Shown here: positions 30,693-40,485 of the stretch, one piece after another
How the letters are laid out: each line of letters begins with the position of its first letter
How positions within the stretch are numbered: the stretch's first letter is position 1
NCBI GenBank assembly: GCA_900109485.1
Contig: FOAY01000006.1
Span: forward strand, 1 to 64,000
Direction of reading: 5' to 3'
DNA from: Kosakonia sacchari
GTDB taxonomy: Bacteria > Pseudomonadota > Gammaproteobacteria > Enterobacterales > Enterobacteriaceae
Length of the DNA: 64,000 nt
The notes under the pieces: model-generated
What the model saw: the letters and a program-made list of their open reading frames with translations, nothing else
The model's database searches: none
What the model was told of the DNA's origin: nothing
Made by a program: the position numbers and the translations under genes

Positions 30693-32267
30693 TTAACAGT
30701 AGCAGAGCGCTTTCTCATGAAGGTTATTTTCCGCCCAACGAATAAACGCCTCCGCCGGTAGCGCTTTGCTGTAAAGCCAGCCTTGCCCATATTCCACGCC
30801 GCACTGTTTTAACCACTGCAACTGGGCTTCGGTTTCGATACCTTCGGCAACCATCGCCAGTTTTAAGGCTTTTGCCATCTCGATAATGTGCGGCGTCACG
30901 GTTTTTTGCTCCAGCGCATCGACAAACGATTTATCGATTTTAATGGTATCGACGTCGAGGTTTTGCAGGTAGCTCAGGCTGCAATAACCGGTACCGAAAT
31001 CGTCAATGTAGATCGCATAGCCTGCGGCGCGCAGCGTGTTGATCGCCGGGCCGCTGACGGCCGGATCGGCAAAACCCCGCTCGGTCAGTTCTAAGGCGAT
31101 TTGCGACGGCGAAAGCTGCCAGCGCTGGAGTAATTCCGCGAGTAGCGTCGGCAGGTCAGGATCCAGCAGATCGGCGGGTTCCAGATTGACAGAGATATGC
31201 TGCTCCGGGTGTTGTTGCAGCCATGGCCCCATATCGGCAAACACATTTTCAATAATCAGCCTGGTTAACTGCGGCATCAGGCCGCTGTGTACTGCCAGCG
31301 GGATAAAGATATCCGGCGACAGAAAAGAGCCGTCCTTTTGCTGCCAGCGCGCCAGCGCCTCGGCTCCGACGATACGCCCGCTTTCCAGCGCCATAATCGG
31401 CTGGTAATGCGCCATGATTTCACGGCGATGGATGGCCTCCTGCAACTGATAGTGCGGTGATTGCAGACGACGCAGCACTTTGAGTAAAACAAAGGCGAGC
31501 AATAAACTCATCAGCAAGCTGAACGGAACCCAGATAGTCAATAAACGATGCCAGTTTTTTTCCAGCGGCGTGTCCGGCATCCAGGTCACGGTGGCCAGCC
31601 CCAGGCTGGCATCGTGTTTAATGTGGTAGGTTGATTCCCGGAAATGCTCTGTCATTTGCGCGCGTTGCGCTATCTGCTCGAGCACGACGCGGGGGATCTC
31701 CGTACTGCCCGCGATGACTTGCCGGGTGCTGGTATTGACCAGCGAGAAGTGCAGCGGCAGCGAGCCGGAAGAGAGAATATCGATAAACGACTGGGGATCG
31801 ACCATCACGACATAATGCTCATTACCGATGGCAATCATGTTCCGCGACAAACCCAAATCATTGTGACGCGTAAGCCAGACGCGAAAGCCATCCGCGGTAA
31901 TTTTCTTTGGCGGCGGGAAGGGAGACGTTGACGTGCCGCTTTGCAATGATGAGCAGCGCGGCTGAAGATCGTCAACGTATAAGACTTCCTGCACATAGCG
32001 ATGGGCGTAAGAAGCGCGTTGCATCTCGAGCAGATGTTCGGCGGTACAAACCGGGCCTCGCCAGTTTTCCAGTTGCCGGAGTGCCGCTTTACTTTCGTTA
32101 ACGACACGCAATGTGCGCATATCCGCCAGCTTTGAGTAGTTCTCAAGCTGATCCATAAATGTTTCTTCAGCCTCGCGATGTGTCATCCAGATACACAGCC
32201 CTGGCGGTAGGATCAGCGCGAGCGCCAGAATCGCGATAATAAGCGTTACCAGCCGTCGATTAGTCAT
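30693..32267 (-). CDS. pdeB: Cyclic di-GMP phosphodiesterase PdeB (CSS-EAL)
   Basis: PdeB is an inner-membrane phosphodiesterase that degrades c-di-GMP. A first membrane helix (LVTLIIAILALALILPPG) leads into a periplasmic CSS sensor domain with the diagnostic CSS (PRCSSLQSG). A second helix near residues 240-265 and a complete EAL domain follow (AEALARW, NLEPADLL, ELTE, IDDFGTGY, DKSFVD, EGIET, GQGWLY). It aligns with E. coli PdeB (YlaB), including its neighbourhood. ATG 32267 has GAGGG upstream and gives 524 residues; the frame extends to 32300. Confidence 0.92.
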   Translation of the reverse strand: MTNRRLVTLIIAILALALILPPGLCIWMTHREAEETFMDQLENYSKLADMRTLRVVNESKAALRQLENWRGPVCTAEHLLEMQRASYAHRYVQEVLYVDDLQPRCSSLQSGTSTSPFPPPKKITADGFRVWLTRHNDLGLSRNMIAIGNEHYVVMVDPQSFIDILSSGSLPLHFSLVNTSTRQVIAGSTEIPRVVLEQIAQRAQMTEHFRESTYHIKHDASLGLATVTWMPDTPLEKNWHRLLTIWVPFSLLMSLLLAFVLLKVLRRLQSPHYQLQEAIHRREIMAHYQPIMALESGRIVGAEALARWQQKDGSFLSPDIFIPLAVHSGLMPQLTRLIIENVFADMGPWLQQHPEQHISVNLEPADLLDPDLPTLLAELLQRWQLSPSQIALELTERGFADPAVSGPAINTLRAAGYAIYIDDFGTGYCSLSYLQNLDVDTIKIDKSFVDALEQKTVTPHIIEMAKALKLAMVAEGIETEAQLQWLKQCGVEYGQGWLYSKALPAEAFIRWAENNLHEKALCYC

Positions 32268-32478
32268 GATCAAAAATCCCTCTTTGATACTGATAAACAT
32301 AGCGTATCTTTCACCCGCAAATGTTATATCACGCGGCAGCGGTTGTTTTCTTTCTGGATGAGCGGGGTAGAGGAAAAAAGAGTCTGTGGTGCAGGTTAGC
32401 TAAGAAATTTTTATCAAACAAGAAGGGATAAACGGCGTCTCTCTCCCGGTTGTCGGGGCTGCGAAACGCCGGAACAGT

Positions 32479-33150
32479 TTATCGGCGGTGCGCCAGTCGG
32501 CGAACCAGGCGATCTCCCACCATCTGCACGCCCTGTACCATCACCACTAGGATAATCACGGTGCCGAACATGACCTGGTTGTTAAAGCGTTGGTAGCCGT
32601 AACGAATGGCTAAATCGCCCAGTCCACCACCGCCAATGACGCCAGCCATTGATGAGAAGCCAATCAGCATCACCACCGTTAAGGTAATCCCGGCCAGCAG
32701 CGTGGGAAGCGCTTCCGGCAACAGCGCTTTCGCAATCACATGCCAGAGGTTACCGCCCATGGATAAAATGGCTTCAATGCGCCCGTAATCCACTTCGTCG
32801 AGCGCGGTTTCCGTCAGGCGCGCGAAGAAGGGAAATGCGCCAATGGTCACCGGCACGACGGCGGCGGTACTGCCCAGCGTGGTTCCTATCAGTAACCGGG
32901 TAAATGGGATCAGCGCAATCAGCAGCACAATAAATGGCAGCGAGCGGCCAATGTTGATAATCGTACCGAGCAGCGCATTCAGCTTTGGCATCGGCGCTAA
33001 GCCATTGCTGCGGGAAATAAACAGCAGTACGCCCAGCGGCAGACCAATCAGCACGGTAAAGAGTGCCGACAGGCCGACCATGTAAATGGTCTCCAGCGAG
33101 CCGTTTAACAGCAGCGGCCAGAGATCCTCCCAGCTCATGCGACCCCACAT
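32479..33150 (-). CDS. MetI-like ABC transporter permease
   Basis: The 223-residue permease has five to six membrane helices and the EAA loop [23 protein letters not shown] typical of the methionine-uptake (MetI) family. GGGAGG five bases upstream supports ATG 33150, overlapping the end of the ATPase gene. It is the last gene of a four-gene operon with oxygenase, binding protein and ATPase. E. coli has only the true metNIQ elsewhere, so this is a paralogue and its substrate may be a methionine relative or another sulfur compound. Confidence 0.88.
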   Translation of the reverse strand: MWGRMSWEDLWPLLLNGSLETIYMVGLSALFTVLIGLPLGVLLFISRSNGLAPMPKLNALLGTIINIGRSLPFIVLLIALIPFTRLLIGTTLGSTAAVVPVTIGAFPFFARLTETALDEVDYGRIEAILSMGGNLWHVIAKALLPEALPTLLAGITLTVVMLIGFSSMAGVIGGGGLGDLAIRYGYQRFNNQVMFGTVIILVVMVQGVQMVGDRLVRRLAHRR

Positions 33151-33926
33151 AACGGCCTCCCGGTCACACCATGACGGGCAAGAAATGCCTGCTCTGCCTG
33201 CGGATCGTGCAGCAGCGCCTGGCGCAGCCGCGACCACGGAGCGACCAGCAAATCCGCGAGTTTTCCGCTCTCTATAACTTCGCCATTTTCCAGCAGCGCC
33301 GCGTGATCGCACAGCGTTTTGACCACTTCCAGTTCATGGGTGATCAACACAATGGTGAGTTGCAGTTTTTGGTTGATGTCCGCCAGTAACTCCAGCACTG
33401 ACGCAGTAGTTTCCGGATCCAGCGCGCTGGTGGCTTCGTCGCACAGCAGCACATCCGGGTGTGCCGCCAGCGCTCTGGCAATGCCGACACGCTGTTTTTG
33501 TCCGCCGGAAAGCTGTGACGGGAAGGCGTGCGCTTTTTCGCTTAATCCCACCAGCCACAGCAGTTCTTCCACGCGCGCCTGACGCTGCTCTTTCGCGACA
33601 CCGGCGATTTCCAGCGGCACGGCGACATTTTCGGCGACCGTACGCGCATGCAGTAAGTTGAAGTGCTGGAAAATCATGCCGGTGCGCAGACGGTGCTCGC
33701 GAAGCCCGGCCTTATCCAGTTGGGTGATGTCATTACCGTTAACGATAATGCGGCCCGCAGTGGGCCGCTCCAGCAGATTAAGGCAACGGATCAGCGTACT
33801 TTTCCCTGCGCCGCTGCGCCCGAGGATGCCGTAAATCGCGCCTTTCGGTACGCTCAGCGACACCTCTTTTAACGCCGGTCGGCCTGCTCCGGCGTAGATT
33901 TTACTCAGCCCTTCAATCTCAATCAT
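33135..33926 (-). CDS. MetN-like ABC transporter ATP-binding protein
   Basis: The 263-residue ATPase has Walker [10 protein letters not shown] (about 36-44), Q-loop FQHFNLL, signature LSGGQKQR and Walker [13 protein letters not shown]. Unlike E. coli MetN (343 aa) it lacks the full C-terminal methionine-sensing ACT-like NIL domain, so trans-inhibition by methionine is not expected. Its ATG overlaps the binding-protein stop as ATGA, and its own end overlaps the permease start. Confidence 0.9.
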   Translation of the reverse strand: MIEIEGLSKIYAGAGRPALKEVSLSVPKGAIYGILGRSGAGKSTLIRCLNLLERPTAGRIIVNGNDITQLDKAGLREHRLRTGMIFQHFNLLHARTVAENVAVPLEIAGVAKEQRQARVEELLWLVGLSEKAHAFPSQLSGGQKQRVGIARALAAHPDVLLCDEATSALDPETTASVLELLADINQKLQLTIVLITHELEVVKTLCDHAALLENGEVIESGKLADLLVAPWSRLRQALLHDPQAEQAFLARHGVTGRPLCGVA

Positions 33927-34729
33927 GACTGCGGCGCAACCGGGATCACGGAACCGTTATATTGCTTGCGGATAAACTCCGCGACCTGCGGTGATGTCAG
34001 ATCTTTGGCCAGTTCTTTGATGCGCGGATCGTTAGCCAATTGCGGGTTGGTAACCAGAATATTGGCATAGGGGTTGTGCTTGGCACTCTCCAGACCGAGT
34101 GCATCTTTCGCCGGGCTTAGCCCTGCTTCCAGCGCGTAGTTGCCGTTAATCACCGCCAGATCGACATCATCCAGCGAGCGCGGGATTTGCGGCGATTCAA
34201 TCTCCAGGATCTGCAAATGTTTCGGGTTCTGCGCGATGTCTTTTGGCGTCGCCAGCGTGGTGGCCGGATCGGTAAATTTGCTGTCGAGCTTGATCAATCC
34301 CTGGGCTTGCAGCAGGAACAGAGCCCGGCTCAGGTTCGTGGCATTGTTCGGCACGGCCACTTTGGCGTTATTCGGCAGCGATTTGAAATCCTTGTATTTA
34401 TGCGAATAGATGCCGAGCGGTTCAATGTGTACCGTCGCGGCAACGGCAAAAGTCTTGCCCAGCGCCTTTTCCTGATCCTTCAAGTAAGGCACATGCTGGA
34501 AGTAGTTGGCATCGACATCGCCGTTCGCCAGCAGCTCGTTAGCATTGGCGCCGTTGGTTAACTCAATGACTTTCAGATCCAGTTTCGGATCGATCTTTTT
34601 GATGTAATTGAGGATCTCGGCGTGCGGCACCGGGTCGGCGGCGACGCGCAGCGCTTCAGCCTGGGCGGAAGTCCAGACCAGAGAAAGAGACAGTGCTACC
34701 CCTGCCAGAGTAAAAGCGGCATGTTTCAT
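33923..34729 (-). CDS. MetQ/NlpA-family substrate-binding protein
   Basis: The 268-residue periplasmic protein has a signal peptide ([17 protein letters not shown], cleavage before EALRV) and the NlpA fold motifs [36 protein letters not shown] and [12 protein letters not shown]. The whole protein contains no cysteine, so it cannot be a lipoprotein as most MetQ proteins are. It must act as a free periplasmic binding protein. It is the second gene of the operon led by the oxygenase, 29 bp downstream of it. Confidence 0.9.
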   Translation of the reverse strand: MKHAAFTLAGVALSLSLVWTSAQAEALRVAADPVPHAEILNYIKKIDPKLDLKVIELTNGANANELLANGDVDANYFQHVPYLKDQEKALGKTFAVAATVHIEPLGIYSHKYKDFKSLPNNAKVAVPNNATNLSRALFLLQAQGLIKLDSKFTDPATTLATPKDIAQNPKHLQILEIESPQIPRSLDDVDLAVINGNYALEAGLSPAKDALGLESAKHNPYANILVTNPQLANDPRIKELAKDLTSPQVAEFIRKQYNGSVIPVAPQS

Positions 34730-34758
34730 GATGTGTGTTCCTGTGTTGTTATGGTTGG

Positions 34759-35787
34759 TCAGACGATCAATTGTTCAGTGCGTTCGCGCAGCACATCGCG
34801 GTAATAACGTTCCGCCACATCCGGATGGGAGCGCAGGCGGCCTTTCAGGTAGTTCCAGCCGACGTCGCGCAGCAGCGGATTGTGCGGATCGCTCTCCGGC
34901 CCGCGCGCCTCTTGCGCCAGCTTCGGCGGCAGGGTGTACAACGGCACCACCGCATCGAGCTGGGCGCCGAGGAAGAAAGCAATCGACAAACGCTGCTGTT
35001 CCGCCGGGGGCGAAACCACGCGGTGAACGGTGGCGCGCAGATAACCGTTGGTGGCCAGTTCCAGCAGCTCGCCAATGTTGACGACGAAACTGCCCGCCAG
35101 CGGTGCGGCATCAATCCAGTGGCCTGGTTCGACTTCTACTTGCAGCCCTTTTTGCTCGTCCTGTAGCAGAAAACTGAGAAAGCCGGAATCTTTATGGGCG
35201 CCAACGCCTTGCGCGCTCTGGGTCGAGTGCTGGCCAGGGTAACGGATCAGCTTGATATGCTCGTTCGGTTTATCGCCATACAGCGCGTCAAAGGCGTCCG
35301 CAGGCAGTTGCAGTGCTTCGGCGAAGGCCCGCAGCAGCGTGATGGCCATACCGGTCATCGCTTTTTGCCAGGCGAGCAGGGCGGGTTTCAGCGTTGGCAA
35401 GGCTTGCGGCCAAAGATTCGGGCCTTGTAAACGTCGCCAGCCGGGATCGCTGTCGCTGAACTGCAGCGCCGGGCGTTCCGCGCCAATATCGAACTGTTCG
35501 CGCCAGTCCGGCTGCCCGCGGGTTATCTCTGAAGCGGCGCGGTTATAGCCACGAAAATGGGGGGAGTGGATCATCGCCACTTGCTGTTTTTGCTCATCAG
35601 TCAGGGCGAAAAAACGTCGGGATTCTTGCTGGACAGCGTGTTGCAGTGCGTCGTCGACGCCGTGGTTAATCAGGTAGAAGAAGCCGATATCGCGCGCAGC
35701 GTGGCGCAGATCGGCAAGAAAGCGTTCGCGTTCAGCGCCGTGTGTGTAGCGGGAAAGATCGAGGATCGGTAACGTCGTTGCGTTCAT
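34759..35787 (-). CDS. 2-oxoglutarate/Fe(II)-type oxygenase, isopenicillin N synthase family
   Basis: The 342-residue enzyme has the iron-binding triad His198-x-Asp200 (GAHKDSGFLS) and His255 (ATVHRVVSP), and the Arg266-x-Ser268 pair (RLSIAFF) that holds 2-oxoglutarate. The N-terminal DIGFFYLINHGV is typical of the plant-like DIOX_N domain. It is the first gene of an operon with a MetNIQ-like importer, so it probably oxidises the imported compound. The substrate cannot be read from sequence. It is divergent from rpmE2. Confidence 0.87.
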   Translation of the reverse strand: MNATTLPILDLSRYTHGAERERFLADLRHAARDIGFFYLINHGVDDALQHAVQQESRRFFALTDEQKQQVAMIHSPHFRGYNRAASEITRGQPDWREQFDIGAERPALQFSDSDPGWRRLQGPNLWPQALPTLKPALLAWQKAMTGMAITLLRAFAEALQLPADAFDALYGDKPNEHIKLIRYPGQHSTQSAQGVGAHKDSGFLSFLLQDEQKGLQVEVEPGHWIDAAPLAGSFVVNIGELLELATNGYLRATVHRVVSPPAEQQRLSIAFFLGAQLDAVVPLYTLPPKLAQEARGPESDPHNPLLRDVGWNYLKGRLRSHPDVAERYYRDVLRERTEQLIV

Positions 35788-36016
35788 TGTGTTCTCCGAA
35801 GGCAGTCAATAATCGTGTTCTGGTCAGGCTCAGGGTTCGGGGACAACAACAGCGCATTTTCTTTTTCCTCTTCGTCAGGTGTGATGACAGCTTGCCTCAG
35901 GGGCAACAATTCAACCAATAACGTTCTTTTCTAATATATGTCCGCGCAGGATCACGTGCTTTTGCGAAAAACGCATAACGCGGATGGCTTGAAATGGAGA
36001 AATAACTTCGATAGAC

Positions 36017-36037
36017 TTTTGTTATGTTATAACAAAA
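36017..36037. promoter_or_regulatory. Zur-like operator upstream of rpmE2
   Basis: TTTTGTTAT and ATAACAAAA are perfect 9-bp arms separated by GTT, resembling the Zur box core TGTTATnnTATAACA. It lies 15 bp before rpmE2, whose E. coli counterpart ykgM is Zur-repressed. Confidence 0.75.
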
Positions 36038-36051
36038 CAGATGAGTGAATC

Positions 36052-36312
36052 ATGAAAGCTGAAATCCATCCTCACTATCGTACGGTGGTGTTCCACGACA
36101 CCAGCGCCAACGAGTACTTTAAAGTGGGTTCAACCATTAAAACGGAACGCGAAATCGACCTGGAAGGCGTGACCTATCCGTACGTCACTATCGACGTTTC
36201 GTCGGCGTCGCATCCTTATTACACCGGTAAACAAAAAGTGATTGCTAACGAAGGCAGCGCGGCACGTTTCCAGCAACGTTACGGTCGCTTTTTTAGCGAT
36301 AAAAAGGAGTAA
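36052..36312 (+). CDS. rpmE2: Type B 50S ribosomal protein L31 (zinc-independent)
   Basis: The 86-residue protein matches E. coli YkgM ([37 protein letters not shown]). It lacks the zinc-binding cysteines of the housekeeping L31, so it can replace L31 under zinc starvation and release zinc. A Zur-like palindrome overlaps the promoter region. The next gene, the L36 paralogue, starts 3 bp after the stop. Confidence 0.95.
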   Translation: MKAEIHPHYRTVVFHDTSANEYFKVGSTIKTEREIDLEGVTYPYVTIDVSSASHPYYTGKQKVIANEGSAARFQQRYGRFFSDKKE

Positions 36313-36315
36313 GTG

Positions 36316-36456
36316 ATGCAGGTGCTGAATTCATTGCGCAGTGCGAAACAACGCCACCCTGACTGCCAGATTGTCCGGCGCAAGGGGCGTTTATATGTGA
36401 TCTGTAAATCCAATCCGCGTTTCAAAGCGGTGCAAGGCAAAAAGAAAAAACGTTAA
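36316..36456 (+). CDS. rpmJ2: Type B 50S ribosomal protein L36
   Basis: A short gene of 46 codons begins [20 protein letters not shown] and contains [20 protein letters not shown], ending in a run of basic residues. It matches E. coli YkgO. The C+ zinc ribbon of ordinary L36 is missing. AAGGAG precedes ATG by 6 bp. Its TAA overlaps the stop codon of the convergent GNAT gene by 4 bp. Confidence 0.94.
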   Translation: MQVLNSLRSAKQRHPDCQIVRRKGRLYVICKSNPRFKAVQGKKKKR

Positions 36457-37154
36457 GCGCGAAGTGATGCCAGGGAGTGACGCTGCTTGCCATCGGCCGT
36501 GAAGTTGTCGGCGGCAAGCCAGCGTTGCAGCGCGCGGTCAATCTGTGGCCATTCACTGTCAATAATTGAAAACCAGTCGGTATCGCGATTATGGCCTTTG
36601 AGCACCAGCGCCTGGCGAAAACGGCCTTCATACTGAAAACCGAGACGCAGCGCCGCCTGGCGTGAAGGCGCATTCAGGCTGTTACACTTCCACTCGTAGC
36701 GCCGGTATCCCAGCGTGGTAAAGGCATAGTTCATCAATAGCCATTGCGCTTCTGTTGAGGCGGGCGTACGAGCCAGCAACGGCGAGAAATGTACGCTTCC
36801 CACTTCCATGACACCGTTTTTCTCATCAATGCGCATCAGCGCGAGGCTACCGACCGGCTGCGAAGTTTTGTTGTCTATGACGGCAAAATGCAGCGGATCG
36901 TGCAGCGTGCAGGTGCTGGCTATCCAGTCGCGAAATGCCGCTTCATCTTTTTCCGGCTCCCGCAGCAACCACGTCCAGCTCCGGTCATCGCCTGCTTGTT
37001 GATGCGCCTGAAACAGCGCGCTGGCGTGCTCAGTGCCCAGCGGCTCAAGACGGCAATAACGGCCTTCAAGAGTAACGCGCTGCGGGTAAGGGCGCGGCTG
37101 CCAGTCGGGCAACGCATCGCCGATAGGTTGTTGATAGTGATTGAACTGGCTCAT
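36453..37154 (-). CDS. GNAT-family N-acetyltransferase, RimJ/RimL-like
   Basis: The 233-residue protein has an N-terminal [14 protein letters not shown], the central [25 protein letters not shown] strand pair, and the acetyl-CoA-binding [44 protein letters not shown] helix-strand region, as in proteins that acetylate N-termini or small amines. The acceptor is unknown. It is divergent from a MocR-type regulator with a 97-bp gap, which suggests joint control. Confidence 0.87.
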   Translation of the reverse strand: MSQFNHYQQPIGDALPDWQPRPYPQRVTLEGRYCRLEPLGTEHASALFQAHQQAGDDRSWTWLLREPEKDEAAFRDWIASTCTLHDPLHFAVIDNKTSQPVGSLALMRIDEKNGVMEVGSVHFSPLLARTPASTEAQWLLMNYAFTTLGYRRYEWKCNSLNAPSRQAALRLGFQYEGRFRQALVLKGHNRDTDWFSIIDSEWPQIDRALQRWLAADNFTADGKQRHSLASLRA

Positions 37155-37194
37155 GGTGTCTCCTTGTGTATGCGGAAGCAGCGTAACGCTGTGC

Positions 37195-37214
37195 TGGTTC
37201 CATAAGAAGAACCA
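37195..37214. promoter_or_regulatory. Operator-like palindrome between the GNAT and MocR genes
   Basis: TGGTTC and GAACCA half-sites are separated by 8 bases (CATAAGAA), in the divergent promoter region. It is a candidate binding site for the adjacent regulator. Confidence 0.45.
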
Positions 37215-37251
37215 TCGGGTTATAGTTTTATGGAGCCACGCGGAGAAAATA

Positions 37252-38697
37252 ATGAATATTCCTGAGGATGGATTGTACGCGCTGCTGCGCCGGGCGCTGG
37301 AGGAGCGCGCCAGCCTGACGCGCCAGCGCGCGCTGTATGTGGCGCTGCGCGATGCGGTACGGCAGGGGATGTTAAAGCCCGGCAGCCTGTTGCCGGGATC
37401 GCGCGTACTGGCGGAGAGGCTACATATTTCGCGTAATACCGTGAATGCGGCGCTGGAACAGCTGGCCGTTGAAGGGTATGTGTTGCGCGATCGCCAGGGA
37501 ACACGAGTGGCGAAACTGGCAACAGCTGAGCGAACGGACCCGGCGCCATCGGTAACGCTCGCGCAGCGTGTACAACAACTGCCGGGCGGGGCTTTACGTC
37601 ATTCCCCCGCGCTGGCGCTGACGCCGGGCATTCCGGCGGCAAATTACTTCCCGCTGGCTGTCTGGCGACGGCTGGCTGAACGCGTGTGGCGCGATGAAGG
37701 CAGTTTGTTATTGAATTATGGTGAATCCGCCGGTGAATGGCGTTTACGCGTAGCGATAGCGCGCCATCTGGCGATATCTCGCGGCATTGATTGCGATGCT
37801 GAACAGATAGTGATCACCGAAGGCGCGCAGGAAGCGCTGATGCTTTGTGTGCATTTGCTCAGCGACGTGGGCGATCATGCCTGGGTGGAAGATCCGGGTT
37901 ACGGAGGTGCCAAAAGCGCTTTTCTCGCCGCAGGCCTGGACGTTTCGGGGATGCCGATCGACAACGAAGGGATGGTGCTGAACCCTGCAGCCCGGCCGCC
38001 GCGCATGATTTATACTTCGCCGTCACATCAGTATCCGCTGGGGAAGGTGATGAGCGCGGCCCGGCGGCTGGCACTGCTGGACTATGCCCGGCAAGTGGGA
38101 AGCTGGATTGTGGAAGATGATTACGATAGTGAGTTTCGCTATCCGGGCGAGCCCATTCCGGCGATGTCAGGCATGGTGGCGAATCCGCCCGTGGTTTATC
38201 TTGGCACTTTTAGTAAAACCCTGTTTCCCTCGTTGCGTATCGGTTTTATGGTGATGCCGCCCGCGCTGGCGCAGGCTGCCGGGCCAGCAATCGGTAGTTT
38301 GTTACGTGGCGGTCATCGTGCCGAGCAACTGACGCTGGCGCGTTTTATCGAAGATGGGCACTACGCACGTCATCTCGCCGCGATGCGTCGGCTGTATCGC
38401 AAGCGGCAAGCGCATCTGCTGGAAGCTGTTCGCAATGAGTTGCACGTTGCGCATCAGGTTTATGGCGGCGGCGGTGGGCTGCACTTAACGCTGGCGATCC
38501 CGGGGATTGATGATGAGGCGGTGGTCCGCGCGGCGCGGCAATGGCAACTTGCGCCCCATGCATTAAGCCGTTTCTGGCTGCACAAGAGTGCTGCATCCAG
38601 CGGGCTGGTTCTGGGTTACGGTAATACGTCCGCCAGCCGGTTTACGGCGGCGGTACGTACGCTTAACCGATTGATTGAGCAGTCTCGGGGCGGGTGA
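37252..38697 (+). CDS. MocR/PdxR-type PLP-dependent transcriptional regulator
   Basis: The 481-residue protein has an N-terminal GntR winged helix (about 15-85, [32 protein letters not shown]) and an aminotransferase-like domain ([26 protein letters not shown], and the probable PLP lysine in [14 protein letters not shown]). ATG 37252 behind CGGAGAAAATA gives the family start; the frame upstream to 37141 overlaps the divergent promoter. Its end overlaps the 3' end of ylaC by 35 bp. PdxR proteins control vitamin B6 salvage, but the adjacent GNAT gene is a likelier target here. Confidence 0.85.
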   Translation: MNIPEDGLYALLRRALEERASLTRQRALYVALRDAVRQGMLKPGSLLPGSRVLAERLHISRNTVNAALEQLAVEGYVLRDRQGTRVAKLATAERTDPAPSVTLAQRVQQLPGGALRHSPALALTPGIPAANYFPLAVWRRLAERVWRDEGSLLLNYGESAGEWRLRVAIARHLAISRGIDCDAEQIVITEGAQEALMLCVHLLSDVGDHAWVEDPGYGGAKSAFLAAGLDVSGMPIDNEGMVLNPAARPPRMIYTSPSHQYPLGKVMSAARRLALLDYARQVGSWIVEDDYDSEFRYPGEPIPAMSGMVANPPVVYLGTFSKTLFPSLRIGFMVMPPALAQAAGPAIGSLLRGGHRAEQLTLARFIEDGHYARHLAAMRRLYRKRQAHLLEAVRNELHVAHQVYGGGGGLHLTLAIPGIDDEAVVRAARQWQLAPHALSRFWLHKSAASSGLVLGYGNTSASRFTAAVRTLNRLIEQSRGG

Positions 38698-39142
38698 GGG
38701 TGAAGACGTCGTAAAACGAGAGTTCGCCCTTACGCGCGACCATTTTTTCCAGCCGGGTTTTGCTCTCTTCCTCGACTTGCGGGGATTGCAGGATCGCGTT
38801 AATCAAACCTGACGGAACAAATCGCGTGTTGTACCACTCGCCGTTATAGCAGACCCGGAAATCGAGCACATCGATATCTTCGTAGTGGTAACGCGGATAA
38901 ACGTCAAAAAAGAAGAAACCGTTCAGAACCACGAAGAGCACGATCAATAGCCAGACGGAGCCGGAGAGGGTTTCGGACTGTAGCATCACCGCCAGCGTGG
39001 CAAGCCAGGCCAGATACATGCCGACAAACAGGCCGGGGTGTTTGCGAATAAAACTGATGCTGAAGCGCGGGCGGTTATCCCGTTTCTCGCGCTGGTTGAT
39101 CTCTTCAATCGTTTCGGTGAGCAGCCGCTGTATCTCTGTCAT
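38663..39142 (-). CDS. ylaC: Inner membrane protein YlaC
   Basis: The 159-residue protein has two central hydrophobic helices ([14 protein letters not shown] and [17 protein letters not shown]) flanked by cytoplasmic segments, and matches E. coli YlaC. Function is unknown. It converges on and overlaps the 3' end of the MocR gene by 35 bp, so it probably gained a slightly longer C-terminus. Confidence 0.92.
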   Translation of the reverse strand: MTEIQRLLTETIEEINQREKRDNRPRFSISFIRKHPGLFVGMYLAWLATLAVMLQSETLSGSVWLLIVLFVVLNGFFFFDVYPRYHYEDIDVLDFRVCYNGEWYNTRFVPSGLINAILQSPQVEEESKTRLEKMVARKGELSFYDVFTLTRPETAQSIG

Positions 39143-39242
39143 CTTACGCCTTTACTGATACTGTTTTGCAGGTGGACACGCTATTTTAAGTTGCCATTTT
39201 GTATGAAAAAAGTAACAGTTTTGCCGCAAAAAACGATAACAG

Positions 39243-39803
39243 TTAGATGGCTGGCAGGGGTTTGATGATTCGCGCCGGGTTGCCGCCGACCACGACATTG
39301 GCCGGAACATCTTTCACGACGACCGCGCCGGAGGCGATGACGGCGTTATCGCCAATCGTTACGCCCGGGTTGATAATGGCGCGGCCACCTATCCAGACAT
39401 TGTGACCAATGGTGACAGGTTTGCCATATTCCACGCCGCTGATGCGTTCGGCGGCATCCAGCGGATGCGTTGCGGTGTAGATATGCACGCCGGGTGCCAG
39501 CATACAGTTATCGCCGATATGAATTGGACAAACATCGAGCATGACGCAGTCGAAATTGGCGTAGAAATTGCGGCCGAGAAAAATATTGTAGCCATAATCG
39601 CAGCGAAAATTCGGTTCGATATAGGCCCCATCACTGTGGCCGAGAAGGCTGGAGAGAATATCTTTACGCTCGGCTTTTTCTTCCGGCGCCGAATGATTGT
39701 ATCGATGCAGCAACTGCCTGGCCCGCAGACGATCGGCGCGCAAGACTTCATCTGCCGAAAGGTAGGGCAATCCGGCAATCATTTTTTGCTTTTCGTCATT
39801 CAT
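39243..39803 (-). CDS. maa: Maltose O-acetyltransferase
   Basis: The 186-residue left-handed beta-helix (hexapeptide repeat) acetyltransferase has an N-terminal Mac domain ([32 protein letters not shown]), the catalytic His in TATHPLD, and repeats such as [13 protein letters not shown] and [18 protein letters not shown]. Maa acetylates maltose and other sugars with acetyl-CoA. ATG 39803 is chosen against E. coli Maa (183 aa). A GTG at 39818 is the alternative; neither has a strong ribosome binding site. Confidence 0.94.
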   Translation of the reverse strand: MNDEKQKMIAGLPYLSADEVLRADRLRARQLLHRYNHSAPEEKAERKDILSSLLGHSDGAYIEPNFRCDYGYNIFLGRNFYANFDCVMLDVCPIHIGDNCMLAPGVHIYTATHPLDAAERISGVEYGKPVTIGHNVWIGGRAIINPGVTIGDNAVIASGAVVVKDVPANVVVGGNPARIIKPLPAI

Positions 39804-39868
39804 CTGATTCGAAGACACTCGTCACGGAATCTGAACGCTCTGTTTGCGCAGAAAAAGAGTTAGCAGAA

Positions 39869-40087
39869 TTATCGTACAAATTTCCACACGGAGGAGGGGA
39901 TTTTGTCATACAGCTTATTCATGGTCAGTTCTGCCAGACGATGATCGGCTGCTGAATAAAACACCGCGAGTTCCTCATCCGGAAGTTCGTATTTATTTTT
40001 TTCAATTACACGTTCAAGGGTATCAATTGTCTGACAACGTCTGAGACGCATCAAATAATCAACTTTTGTTAATGGTTTTTCGGACAT
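39869..40087 (-). CDS. hha: Hemolysin expression-modulating protein Hha
   Basis: This 72-residue nucleoid-associated protein is almost identical to E. coli Hha. It binds H-NS and enhances silencing of transferred genes, and with TomB it affects biofilm formation. The conserved helices [22 protein letters not shown] and the [21 protein letters not shown] region are intact. tomB lies 23 bp upstream in the same direction. Confidence 0.97.
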   Translation of the reverse strand: MSEKPLTKVDYLMRLRRCQTIDTLERVIEKNKYELPDEELAVFYSAADHRLAELTMNKLYDKIPSSVWKFVR

Positions 40088-40110
40088 ACCTTCACCTTAG
40101 TGTTGAAAAA

Positions 40111-40485
40111 TTAACAAGAGTGGCTAACAGGATTAGCCTTGCTTACATTGACGAAGCAGCGGAACAGCTTGTTGCCTGTTTTACGCCATTTCTGTAAGTC
40201 ATGTGTATTTATGCCATAGCTACTGAACAACATAAACGTATCGTCAAGATATTCGTCTATCTGTTCAATCAGTTTATTATCTTCATTGTACTTAATTTTA
40301 TAATTAAGTGCGAAGGTCGCTATGTGTTCTATCAGCTCATTTAACTGCAGATTGACCGCTGATGTAGGATCGTTAACCCACCCATGATGGCTCTCTTCGA
40401 GATTAACAAGGCAGTCATGGTACAGCGTTTCGCAGAGAAATTTGAGCTGCGCGATATCATGCCTTTTTGGCGAGTATTCGTCCAT
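40111..40485 (-). CDS. tomB: Hha antitoxin / biofilm modulator TomB
   Basis: The 124-residue protein matches E. coli TomB (YbaJ), which counteracts Hha toxicity through a conserved cysteine, found in the C-terminal KLFRCFVNV region. Start ATG 40485 and the tomB-hha order are as in E. coli. The 512-bp region upstream towards acrB contains its promoter. Confidence 0.96.
   Translation of the reverse strand: MDEYSPKRHDIAQLKFLCETLYHDCLVNLEESHHGWVNDPTSAVNLQLNELIEHIATFALNYKIKYNEDNKLIEQIDEYLDDTFMLFSSYGINTHDLQKWRKTGNKLFRCFVNVSKANPVSHSC

Noticed and set aside
37252-38697. Naming the second MocR regulator pdxR
   Set aside because: The layout fits PdxR, but no vitamin B6 genes are nearby and the MocR family is too diverse for a name from architecture alone.
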